The notes under the pieces are model-generated. The model was not told the DNA's origin and did no database searches. It saw only the letters and a program-made list of their open reading frames with translations. 50,576 nucleotides of DNA from an uncultured Clostridia bacterium (lineage in GTDB: Bacteria; Bacillota; Clostridia; Oscillospirales; Oscillospiraceae): assembly GCA_946186225.1 (NCBI GenBank), contig CAMHMK010000003.1, positions 1-50,576 of the forward strand, given 5' to 3'. A program made the translations under genes and the position numbers. Shown piece by piece: positions 1 through 8,108 of this stretch. The first letter of the stretch is position 1, and each line of letters starts with the position of its first letter.

Positions 1-89
1 TTGAGTGCGCCACAGGTGCCTCGCTTTTCTTTGTTCAGCTCCCGCTGCTTTTTCTTCGAGAGCTTCTCGAATGGAATGAACTTTTCCAT
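1..89 (-). CDS. small basic conserved protein, C-terminus outside window (MEKFIPFEKLSKKKQRELNKEKRGTCGALN...)
   Basis: Read on the minus strand from ATG at 89 with a GAGGA RBS upstream; open to the window edge. Resembles small proteins common on Firmicutes mobile elements (from memory). Confidence 0.6.
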   Translation of the reverse strand, partial: MEKFIPFEKLSKKKQRELNKEKRGTCGAL

Positions 90-161
90 TTCGCATTCCT
101 CTTGTATTTCAGATGTATGGGATCATATCACAAGAACACACATAATGCAAGCGATTGTCGC

Positions 162-383
162 TTACTTCACCTTCGGATCATCTGTTCTGCCGGCAAGATA
201 GTCCAGGGACACCTCATACAGATCCGCAATCCGCGCCAGGATCTCCAGCTTCGGCTCCCGGGTCATCAACTCATAGTTCTGATAGGCCTTCTCTGTGATA
301 TCACAGTAGACGGCAACCTGCATCTGGGTCAGACCGCGTTGCTTCCGGCATTCCTTCAAACGTCTTGCTAAGACCTCTTTCAT
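162..383 (-). CDS. XRE-family helix-turn-helix transcriptional regulator
   Basis: MKEVLARRLKECRKQRGLTQMQVAVYCDITEKAYQNYELMTREPKLEILARIADLYEVSLDYLAGRTDD: classic Cro/CI HTH. ATG at 383 preferred over the track's GTG at 392. Confidence 0.9.
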   Translation of the reverse strand: MKEVLARRLKECRKQRGLTQMQVAVYCDITEKAYQNYELMTREPKLEILARIADLYEVSLDYLAGRTDDPKVK

Positions 384-385
384 GA

Positions 386-429
386 TAATCACCTACAATT
401 GTTATTGACAGAACAATTGTAGGTGATTA
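386..429. promoter_or_regulatory. perfect 18-bp inverted repeat (8-nt spacer), candidate operator of the adjacent XRE regulator
   Basis: TAATCACCTACAATTGTT-attgacag-AACAATTGTAGGTGATTA, between divergent genes. Confidence 0.8.
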
Positions 430-433
430 CAAT
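405..433 (+). promoter_or_regulatory. sigma-A-type promoter for the SLOG gene, embedded in the inverted repeat
   Basis: TTGACA (405-410), 17 nt, TACAAT (428-433). Confidence 0.75.
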
Positions 434-482
434 TTCAGATATACTAACGTTCGTTGGTGTTTTGAGATTGGAGCGGTTCTAT

Positions 483-935
483 ATGGTGGTTACATTTGTT
501 GGACATCGGGAGATTTCGGAGGAGCCTAAGCTGCGCCGCTGGCTGGAGGAAACTGTTTCAGCGCTGGTCCATGAGGGTGCGGACACATTCTACCTGGGCG
601 GATACGGCCAATTTGATCGTTTGGCAGCCAGTGTTGTCTGGTCAGAAAAGGCACGGATTCCGCAAATCTGCTCCTACCTGGTGATTCCCTACCCGGATCG
701 CAGCTATGATACCGCCCAATATGATGGGACAGTTTATCCGCCCTTGGAGAGCGTTCCCCGGCGCTATGCCATTGCAAAGCGAAACGAATATATGATCCAA
801 TGGTCAGACGTCGTGGTCGCCTGTGTTTAATATCCCTTCGGCGGCGCTGCTGCGACGCTCCGTTATGCGAAGCAGAGGAATAAGCGGATTGTTCACTTCA
901 CATCGGCTGATTCGCTCCCAAATAGTATGCCATAA
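483..935 (+). pseudogene. SLOG/DUF1273-type (YpsA-like) protein interrupted by an in-frame TAA at 828-830
   Basis: MVVTFVGHREI...YMIQWSDVVVACV*YPFGGAAATLRYAKQRNKRIVHFTSADSLPNSMP*: the same frame continues after the stop with the conserved GGAA..L.YAK segment to TAA at 933-935. Confidence 0.7.
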
Positions 936-963
936 TTATTTATGGTTAACCATTCTCTGCAAT

Positions 964-1007
964 AACAAGGTGCCTGGGCGGAACAGATCCCCTGGGCACC
1001 TTGTTTT
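964..1007. terminator. bidirectional Rho-independent terminator
   Basis: AACAAGGTGCC(T)GGG...CCCTGGGCACCTTGTTTT hairpin between convergent genes. Confidence 0.75.
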
Positions 1008-1009
1008 CC

Positions 1010-2005
1010 TCATTTCTCCACGTTCATTCCCATGGCGCGGAGCTGCCGGACCATTTCCTCCCGATCCAGATCACCGCTGGCAAACGCCTTCTGCATCCCA
1101 GGGCCAAAGCTGATCGAAGGCTTTCCCTGTGGCTTATAACGCTGCGCCAGCTCCACAGGCTTCCAGCCGCAGATGCACCAGTGTCTGGAATGGTTGTGGA
1201 ATTCCATCATCAGCCGGGTCAACTCCTGCGCCTGCTGGAACGTCAGTTCCACGCCAACCTCCGACAACTCCTCTGTCACATGTTGAACGCTCTCCGCAGG
1301 GCTGAAATATCCGATATTGTCTTCCTCCCGCAGACGCCGGAGAAGCTTCTCCGCTTCCGTACCGGCGCAGTCCGCCAAAAAGGCGGCCTGCTGCTTTGGC
1401 CGCTTCTGCAGATATTCAACCTCGAAGCGTTCGTCCGAATTCAGAAAAGAGAATTCCCGCAGACGCTTGCCCTTGTGCTCACAGGGGTATTCTTGGCCAT
1501 AGCGCGCTTTACCTTTGCTGGCCGTCACCTTGAGCCGACCCAGGAAGTTCAGAAGCTCCGTTTCCTCTTTTTCCGGCTTGGGTGACGCATAGCTTAAAAA
1601 GTCATCCGGGACGCAGGGAGGATAATTCACCGCCTGCTCCATGACCTTGTTCAGCCACATAAACTTGCCGTAACCGCCACGGACCAGCTCCTTGGAAACG
1701 ATGAGCCTTGAAAGCTCGTTGTGCTTCTCCTCGGAATACACTTCCTCGGTCTCAAACACGTAATAGGGCTGCTCCTCCCGGCGGGTAATGGCGGAGAACG
1801 CAATCAGATCCTTCCGGCGCAGCTTGGGCTTATCTTCCGAAATCTGATGATAGACGTCCCATGCGTCCCGGAGCTCAATCGCGCCGTACAGGTTGGCACA
1901 GGCGGCAAAGAAATCGTGCAGGAACCCCTGCGCACGCTCATCCAGCCCACGTTCTTTGTAGAGCCTCTGCAGTGCTTTTTCAGATAACGGTTTCGGGTAT
2001 GCCAC
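1010..2005 (-). CDS. uncharacterised 331-aa protein with a C-terminal HNHSRHWCICGWKP motif
   Basis: Long ORF, GTG start with an AGAGGGG RBS; no family recognised. Confidence 0.75.
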   Translation of the reverse strand: MAYPKPLSEKALQRLYKERGLDERAQGFLHDFFAACANLYGAIELRDAWDVYHQISEDKPKLRRKDLIAFSAITRREEQPYYVFETEEVYSEEKHNELSRLIVSKELVRGGYGKFMWLNKVMEQAVNYPPCVPDDFLSYASPKPEKEETELLNFLGRLKVTASKGKARYGQEYPCEHKGKRLREFSFLNSDERFEVEYLQKRPKQQAAFLADCAGTEAEKLLRRLREEDNIGYFSPAESVQHVTEELSEVGVELTFQQAQELTRLMMEFHNHSRHWCICGWKPVELAQRYKPQGKPSISFGPGMQKAFASGDLDREEMVRQLRAMGMNVEK

Positions 2006-2109
2006 GCTGAACCCCTCTTTCTTTTTGTAGACTCATTTTCTGATAAGCTCGATTGTCTTTTCCATTTCTTTGCCCACTTTTGCTGTCTGTATTGAATGGA
2101 AGGCTTGTA

Positions 2110-3246
2110 TTATTTCTCTTTCAGAAGCTTTCGCGCCTGCTCATGCACAACGGCTTCGATCAGCTCCAAGCGCTGCTCGGGCAGGTTGTACAATCTGTGG
2201 CGTCTGAATCGGAAATCCAACAGCTTCCGCAGATTGTTCCTGTGTTCATGGGTGAGCAAAGGCTTCGCCTCTTCTATGAAATCGTCGTATACACAGGGCA
2301 GCTGCCCGGCGGCGTATTTCTTGATCCCTTTTTCGCTTGTCAGCGCCTCACCGGAAGCGAAATTCAGCAGTGAATTTCCATGGTCAAACAGCGGCGCCGG
2401 GGCGATGATCTGATTCGTTCTGCTGTCTACGAGAAAGCCGAAATTGCCATAGTGACGGTCTGTATTCAGAATCACAGCGTCGAAGACGATCATGTCGTTC
2501 AGCGCTTTTGTGAATGCCTCACCAAGCTGCTGATAATACGCCCGCACCGCTTTCATGCCGCCGCTGCGGACAATCCTTCCAACGGGAACGTAGGACTGCT
2601 CTTTGCTTGTGAAAAGGACACAAGTCGAGCACAGGGTGTTCTTCCACTTGGAGAGGCCATACGGAATCGCGTCAATCTCAAGGACCTGTGCAATCTGCGC
2701 GGCATAGAATTCCGAATAAGGCTCGTTCCCGGCATTGGAAGCGCCTTCGGTACCGCCCTTAAAGAGCCGGACGACGCCGTTTTCCCGCCGCCAGCATTTC
2801 CGGAGCATGCCGTTTGTGGTCAGCTCCGGGCTGGAGGTCAGCCTGGAGTGGCTGCTGCCGTAGCCGGTGAACGCAATTTCGCCCAGCGTGCGATTAAACC
2901 GATTGTCATACAGATTATACTTCTCAAAGGAGGCGTCAAAGCCTTCCTCGGTAACCCAGTAGCAATCGTTCAGCGACAAACCCTTGGAGACGCGGAGAAT
3001 ATCAAACGGGCGATTCATACTCAGCCCCATCGCATTAAGAATCGTATCAGCGTAAGCACGGTTTCTTGGAATCAAGCGGTGCCGCACCCATCTCTCGATT
3101 CCCTTTCCGGAAGCTTCTTCCAGATCAAGCGGGAATAGCTTCCGATTCGATTCATCTACCCAGAGAATCTTCACGTTCGGCTCTGCTCCGGAATCAGCAG
3201 AAAACCGGATAAGAGGCGTATCAAAATGTTTGAGGGTATAGAGCAT
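2110..3246 (-). CDS. HipA-like Ser/Thr kinase domain protein
   Basis: NTDRHYGNFGFLVD (catalytic loop) and LFDHGNSLL (metal-binding D) motifs typical of the HipA C-terminal fold; ATG at 3246 chosen. Confidence 0.8.
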   Translation of the reverse strand: MLYTLKHFDTPLIRFSADSGAEPNVKILWVDESNRKLFPLDLEEASGKGIERWVRHRLIPRNRAYADTILNAMGLSMNRPFDILRVSKGLSLNDCYWVTEEGFDASFEKYNLYDNRFNRTLGEIAFTGYGSSHSRLTSSPELTTNGMLRKCWRRENGVVRLFKGGTEGASNAGNEPYSEFYAAQIAQVLEIDAIPYGLSKWKNTLCSTCVLFTSKEQSYVPVGRIVRSGGMKAVRAYYQQLGEAFTKALNDMIVFDAVILNTDRHYGNFGFLVDSRTNQIIAPAPLFDHGNSLLNFASGEALTSEKGIKKYAAGQLPCVYDDFIEEAKPLLTHEHRNNLRKLLDFRFRRHRLYNLPEQRLELIEAVVHEQARKLLKEK

Positions 3247-3406
3247 AATGGACCTACTCAAGAGCAGAAGTCATACAGACACATAAAGTAAAATGTGTTT
3301 TCATTCATCAGTAGTATAGCATAGTTTCGAAAAAAACACCACAGATTCTTAGCGCCAGGATAAGGAAAAGTTCTCCTTAATTCTTTGGATCAAAGACACA
3401 CTCGGA

Positions 3407-3958
3407 TCAATCTTCATAGTCTTCGCGATTCCCGCATCGACGCAGATAGTCTGTCAAATCTTCACTCTTTGGGAATGCCGCTTTGAATTGATCGACAATC
3501 TCCTTGTGTTTACTAAGCACAAGAACCAATGAACTGTCCCACGGAACAATCTCGACTTCCGCCAAAGGGTGCTGTATCGTCAATGGTTTCTCCCAAAAGC
3601 CTTTATAGCCATCTGCGTATGGTAATGGATGTGACAGGATTTGATCCAGTGGGACATTCTTCTCAATGCCAGATAAGACACCCCAAATCCACTGCGCATG
3701 CTCTGCGTGAATAATCTCTTGCAGTTCTTCTCCAGGTAGAAATACATACTCCCGGCAAGGAATTCTGACGAATGCATCTTCCTTTTTGATGTAATACGGT
3801 TTCGTATTAAATTTTTCAAATTTGGAATCTTGCGAATAAACCTCACTGTCTGTAATCAACCAGTTATATTTACAGATCGTATCTCCAATTCCACCAAACA
3901 CTTTTCCTAAGTCTGTATACCACTTGGCAGATTCTTGATCAATTGCACCATACACCAT
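3407..3958 (-). CDS. hypothetical protein (183 aa)
   Basis: ORF with an in-strand context; no family recognised. Confidence 0.6.
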   Translation of the reverse strand: MVYGAIDQESAKWYTDLGKVFGGIGDTICKYNWLITDSEVYSQDSKFEKFNTKPYYIKKEDAFVRIPCREYVFLPGEELQEIIHAEHAQWIWGVLSGIEKNVPLDQILSHPLPYADGYKGFWEKPLTIQHPLAEVEIVPWDSSLVLVLSKHKEIVDQFKAAFPKSEDLTDYLRRCGNREDYED

Positions 3959-3983
3959 GTTGATAGCCTCTTTGCAGCACAGC

Positions 3984-4589
3984 CTATTTCAAGATCTTAA
4001 TCCGATTTGCGCTCCGTGATAGATACAGTCGGCTCACATTGGCACTGCCGGCCGTTTCTGCCAAATTTTCTAAATCTGTTTTCACATAATTGGACGGTAA
4101 TTTCAACTCTCCAGCAAGCTCGTCCATTGCTTCTTCCGCAAGCACATGGTCTGCGTTGATGACTTCACGAAATGCGGTCAGGTCGGGAATGATACTCAGC
4201 CAACCTTCTTCATGCTCCAAAGATAATCCCATCTCCTGAGCCATAAATCCTGTAGCAGCTTGCGCAGGCTCTTCATCCTCCGGATTATAAACGATCAAGC
4301 CCAATACATCGGAATCGAAACAGCCAATATCCAGGACGCGGAGCTTTTCGGACTGAGAAAGCCAACAACCAAGTGCTTCCCGATCCTGCGGGTCTTCAAA
4401 GAAATCCGAATAAACAGAAATCCATGCGGAATCGTCCGCATCCAGAATCGCAAGACTGAGTTCTGCATTCTCTTCTCCGCAAACTCCATAGCCAAATTGA
4501 GCGTAGTAGTCCTGAACCATTTGAATGACTGCATCCGCATTGGCCTTTGAATCTTTCTGAACATGGAGATTTCCAAACGTCCAGCCCAT
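3984..4589 (-). CDS. hypothetical acidic protein (201 aa)
   Basis: ATG at 4589 with an AGGAGG RBS (MGWTFGNLHVQKDSKANADAVIQM...). The N-terminal extension in the ORF track is translation through the tRNA and was discarded. Confidence 0.7.
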   Translation of the reverse strand: MGWTFGNLHVQKDSKANADAVIQMVQDYYAQFGYGVCGEENAELSLAILDADDSAWISVYSDFFEDPQDREALGCWLSQSEKLRVLDIGCFDSDVLGLIVYNPEDEEPAQAATGFMAQEMGLSLEHEEGWLSIIPDLTAFREVINADHVLAEEAMDELAGELKLPSNYVKTDLENLAETAGSANVSRLYLSRSANRIKILK

Positions 4590-4619
4590 GTGACAAACGC
4601 CTCCTGTCGTAAGATTGTA

Positions 4620-4652
4620 GAAAAAAGCCGCAAAACATTTCTGCTTTGCGGC
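4620..4652 (-). terminator. Rho-independent terminator downstream of tRNA-Ser
   Basis: Minus strand GCCGCAAAGCAGAAATGTTTTGCGGCTTTTTT. Confidence 0.85.
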
Positions 4653-4674
4653 TTGCGCGGTCTGATTGCCGCGT

Positions 4675-4765
4675 TGGCGGAGCGGGTGGGATTCGAACCC
4701 ACGGTACCATTGCTGGTACACCTGATTTCGAGTCAGGGCCGTTATAACCACTTCGATACCGCTCC
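4675..4765 (-). tRNA. tRNA-Ser (anticodon CGA), encoded CCA
   Basis: GGAGCGG acceptor, CCTGA-CTCGAAA-TCAGG anticodon arm, long class II variable arm (TGTACCAGCAATGGTAC), GGTTCGAATCC T-loop, CCGCTCC-G-CCA. Confidence 0.95.
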
Positions 4766-4782
4766 GTATGGAATTTGGGGGT

Positions 4783-4811
4783 ATTATATCAGCTATCCGG
4801 CAAAAAATCAA
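4783..4811 (-). promoter_or_regulatory. tRNA-Ser promoter
   Basis: Minus strand TTGATT, 17 nt, TATAAT just upstream of the tRNA. Confidence 0.8.
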
Positions 4812-4882
4812 GAACTTCCGGAAAAATAATGTTGATTAGTGCCGGATTAATTATTTTTGCTTAGAGAGATTAATCTGATTGA

Positions 4883-5590
4883 TCAAACTGGGGAGGATGC
4901 GTGTGGGTTCATCGTGTCGTGGGCCAGGCGGGCGGCTTCGAGGGAGACGGTGCATTCCAGAGAATACAGGGGAACCGTGCGGAAGCAGGCGTCCATGAGG
5001 GCAAGCTGGGCGGCAAGATGAGCCGGTTCCTTCGGCAGATAAACCTGCTTCATCAAAAACTGCAGCGCCTCGCCCGGCTCGATGGGGCGGATTCGGTTTT
5101 CAGGGCCGCGGTTAAGCAGGCAGATCCCGGCGATTCTCTTGATCTGGTTCCCTCCGAATCGCTCTTTGCCGCGCCAGGGCGTGCCGCAGGCATAGAAGTT
5201 GTCGCCGAGGCGGCGAATGATCGGCTTGTCGCCGTTGAGGATCTCGCACGTCTCCCCGTAGAGGGACCGCCAGAGCTTGCAGTGGGTGGTCTTGCCGGTC
5301 CCGCTCGGAGCCGTGAACACAAAGCACAGGTCGTTCTTGCAGATGGCCGCGCCATGGAACAGGAACGCGTGGTATTCCGGCAGCCGCTCGGCAATCTTTC
5401 GATTGGTGCAGACGAATTCCAAATAAGCGGGCGTATTCGGGGCAATGCTTCCCTCCTTCTCGATCTCCTCAGGGGTCACATGAACCGTAAAATCCGGGGC
5501 GGCGTCCGTCACAAAATCCTGCAGATACGGGAGAATATCATATTGATTCTCGATTCCGATGTTCAGACCGGCGACTGTGATGGTAATCAT
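4883..5590 (-). CDS. HprK-like P-loop kinase (HPr kinase/PEP carboxykinase-type fold)
   Basis: FTAPSGTGKTTHCKLW Walker A and ILNGDKPIIRR segment; start taken at MITITV, 4-nt overlap with the upstream gene. Confidence 0.7.
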   Translation of the reverse strand: MITITVAGLNIGIENQYDILPYLQDFVTDAAPDFTVHVTPEEIEKEGSIAPNTPAYLEFVCTNRKIAERLPEYHAFLFHGAAICKNDLCFVFTAPSGTGKTTHCKLWRSLYGETCEILNGDKPIIRRLGDNFYACGTPWRGKERFGGNQIKRIAGICLLNRGPENRIRPIEPGEALQFLMKQVYLPKEPAHLAAQLALMDACFRTVPLYSLECTVSLEAARLAHDTMNPHASSPV

Positions 5591-6156
5591 AAATAATCCT
5601 TTACCTTTCCTTCCCATTCGGATTCCGGTATGCCGCGAAGGACCACCCGGCGGATGAAGCGGTAGAGCACGGCTTCCCCGCGGTCGCGGAGGAGGGTCAA
5701 CAGGAACACGAGCTGGCGGAGCGTGTCCGGATGCATGTGCAGACGCTCCGGGACCCGGAGCAGATACTCCAGGGCATCGCCGTCACGATAGTCCTTGCCC
5801 TTGTAGATTTTGCAGGCAGCGATCCGGTCCATGACGGATTCCACCATGTACCGCGTCGGCATCGGTACGGCCTCATAATCGGTCTTGCCCGGCCGGATAT
5901 CGGTCCAATACTCATAGTGATGCTTATTGCGGCCCTTATGGTGCATCCAGGCTGTGGACCAACCCTCCACCTCGCGAGCGCGGGCGTTCGGGCTGCGGCT
6001 GCCCTGATAATACTTTGCGCCCTGCCAGAACTCTGTCGGGGAATACTTGCTCAGATCATGGGCAAGACCCTGGCGGATCAGGCCCACGCGGAAGCATTCC
6101 GCCATAACCTTGTGCCGGTGCCTGGTGATCGTAATGAAGTGCTTGATCGGGTGCAT
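5587..6156 (-). CDS. DUF5662-type family protein
   Basis: HDLSKYSPTEFWQGAKYYQGSRSPNARARE...GWSTAWMHHKGRNKHHYEYW; recognised as a conserved Firmicutes family from memory. Confidence 0.75.
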   Translation of the reverse strand: MHPIKHFITITRHRHKVMAECFRVGLIRQGLAHDLSKYSPTEFWQGAKYYQGSRSPNARAREVEGWSTAWMHHKGRNKHHYEYWTDIRPGKTDYEAVPMPTRYMVESVMDRIAACKIYKGKDYRDGDALEYLLRVPERLHMHPDTLRQLVFLLTLLRDRGEAVLYRFIRRVVLRGIPESEWEGKVKDYL

Positions 6157-6170
6157 GACAGGCTCCGGGT

Positions 6171-6881
6171 TCAGTCCGCGCGGGCGATGCGCTTCTTCAT
6201 CACGCGAAGCTCCTTGAGCATCCGGAAGGTGTCGCGGACCACGTTGACCTTCGATTCGCGGTGGTTGACAATTTTGACCGGCATCTCCACGGTGGAATAG
6301 CCGAGCTTCTGTGCCCAGAGCAGGGTTTCAAAGTCGAAAGCGAAGCCCTTCGTCTCCACGCGGGAGAAGATCTCGTGGGCCGCCGGACCGCGATAGGCCT
6401 TGCAGCCGCACTGTGAGTCGGAGAGTTTAAAGCCACCGGCGACGTTCAAAACCTTGATATAGGTTTTAGAGGCCAGCTTTCGGATGAAGGTATAGCCGGC
6501 ATAGCCCTCGGGGTGGAGTGGGCGGGAGCCAATGACCAGATTCGCCTCAGGGTGTTCTTCCATGAGCTTTGCCGCACGTTCAATGACCTCGGTTCCGTAG
6601 GCGATATCCGCATCAAGGAACATCGCCACGTCACCGGTTGAGGCCAACATACCGGTTTTAACTGCGTTGCCCTTGCCCTGGTTGGGCTGATAGGAGATCA
6701 CGCGGGTATTCGGTGCGTGGACGGCCTCCACAGCGGCGGCAGAGCCGTCGTTGGAGCCGTCGTCTACAAAGATCAGCTCCCAATCAGAGAAGGTCTTGCC
6801 AAGGTAGTCGGCATAGACGTGGACTGTATTCTCGATAATGCTGATTTCATTGTACATAGGTACGATCAGGGACAGTTTCAT
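6171..6881 (-). CDS. glycosyltransferase family 2 (dolichyl-phosphate beta-glucosyltransferase-like)
   Basis: MKLSLIVPMYNEISIIENTVHVYADYL...FVDDGSNDGS...FLDADIAYGTEV. Confidence 0.88.
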   Translation of the reverse strand: MKLSLIVPMYNEISIIENTVHVYADYLGKTFSDWELIFVDDGSNDGSAAAVEAVHAPNTRVISYQPNQGKGNAVKTGMLASTGDVAMFLDADIAYGTEVIERAAKLMEEHPEANLVIGSRPLHPEGYAGYTFIRKLASKTYIKVLNVAGGFKLSDSQCGCKAYRGPAAHEIFSRVETKGFAFDFETLLWAQKLGYSTVEMPVKIVNHRESKVNVVRDTFRMLKELRVMKKRIARAD

Positions 6882-6906
6882 AGAATTCCTCTTTCCGGGA
6901 CGCCGG

Positions 6907-7134
6907 TTAAATCTTAGCGGTGTTTCCCATGTAAGTAAAGCGTTTTACGATCCTTCCGTCGCGTTCCACAAGTTCGTTCCACATGGACGCCGGGCGGACC
7001 CAAAGGCCGCGCTCTCCGTAGAGTGCGCGGTAGACGACCAGCTCCTCCAGAGTCTCGCTGTGGCGGGCGGTGCCGATCACCTGGTAGAAATTACCCTTGA
7101 AGTGGCGGTAAAGGCCGGGCTTGACGGCGCTCAT
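6907..7134 (-). CDS. DUF1653 domain protein
   Basis: [46 protein letters not shown]. Confidence 0.85.
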   Translation of the reverse strand: MSAVKPGLYRHFKGNFYQVIGTARHSETLEELVVYRALYGERGLWVRPASMWNELVERDGRIVKRFTYMGNTAKI

Positions 7135-8072
7135 ACAGCAACCTTCTCCAATTTGCGGTCGATGGCGAAGCGGGCGTCGTCCTCAGGCAGATAGTCCACC
7201 TCGGCGGAGGCCGGGAGCTCCAGCAGTTCCGGATGGGCAAGCAGGTGCTTGACCAGCTTCATGGTCTTGGAATAATAATAGCCGTCTGCGATCCGCTCGT
7301 CAAGGGTGACGCCGAGATTCAGGACCGGTCTGGTGGTGACTGTGCCGTTCGGATGGCACTCCGGGGCCAGGTGGCGCTTACCGATCACGACGAAGCAGGA
7401 GCAGGTGCCCCAGTTGGAGAGGTGATGGTAGCCGGAGTTCAGGTCGATGGAGCCGAGATTCGTCAGGAAGATGGACGAGTAGTTGGGGTCGTCCTTGATC
7501 AGATCGTAGGGAACCTTGCCCTTCTTGTCCAGACGGAACAGGACGCGCATGATCAAGCGAAGGACCCAGCGCGGCAGCTTGAGCAGCTTATCCATGAAGT
7601 AGGTGGAGTTGTCCACGGTGCCTTCCTTGCGCTGGGTGTGAATCTCCTCGCACAGATCGTCGTGCAGCTTGTCGATGTTGGCGTCCCCATCGAACTTGCG
7701 GAAGGCCAGGCCCTCCTCGCTGCGGTCGGAGAACTTCTTCTTGACCACAAAGGCGACGGAGAGGTATTTGCGCTGGTACATGCGATTGCCGGAGATGAAG
7801 CGGTTCATCTTGGGGCGGAGCGTAAATGCCTTGACCACGGCGGAGCAGATAATATGGAAATAGGTGTATTTGTCCGTCGTGCGACCCTCGTTTTTCTTCG
7901 CAAGATACGCTTCAATGGGGCGCAGATCGATCTCCTCGTTGATATAGGCCTCGTTATCTGCGCGGTTGGGATAGAGATATGCCATGAACTGATTCAAGGC
8001 TGGCTCTTTGTTCAGCCAGACGCCGTCAAAACGGTCGCCGCGTTTGATTTTCTCTTTCGTAGCTTTTGGCAC
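7131..8072 (-). CDS. CAT/2-oxoacid dehydrogenase E2-like acyltransferase domain protein without a lipoyl domain
   Basis: E2 catalytic-domain-like organisation ending [34 protein letters not shown]; no lipoyl or linker region. ATGA overlap with DUF1653. Confidence 0.8.
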   Translation of the reverse strand: MPKATKEKIKRGDRFDGVWLNKEPALNQFMAYLYPNRADNEAYINEEIDLRPIEAYLAKKNEGRTTDKYTYFHIICSAVVKAFTLRPKMNRFISGNRMYQRKYLSVAFVVKKKFSDRSEEGLAFRKFDGDANIDKLHDDLCEEIHTQRKEGTVDNSTYFMDKLLKLPRWVLRLIMRVLFRLDKKGKVPYDLIKDDPNYSSIFLTNLGSIDLNSGYHHLSNWGTCSCFVVIGKRHLAPECHPNGTVTTRPVLNLGVTLDERIADGYYYSKTMKLVKHLLAHPELLELPASAEVDYLPEDDARFAIDRKLEKVAV

Positions 8073-8108
8073 AATCGGTCAGCTCTTTTCTATTTATTTA
8101 AAATGGAA

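Noticed and set aside
4590-4811. N-terminal extension of the 275-aa ORF (3984-4811)
   Set aside because: Reads through the tRNA-Ser gene and its terminator; the real start is ATG at 4589 with an AGGAGG RBS.
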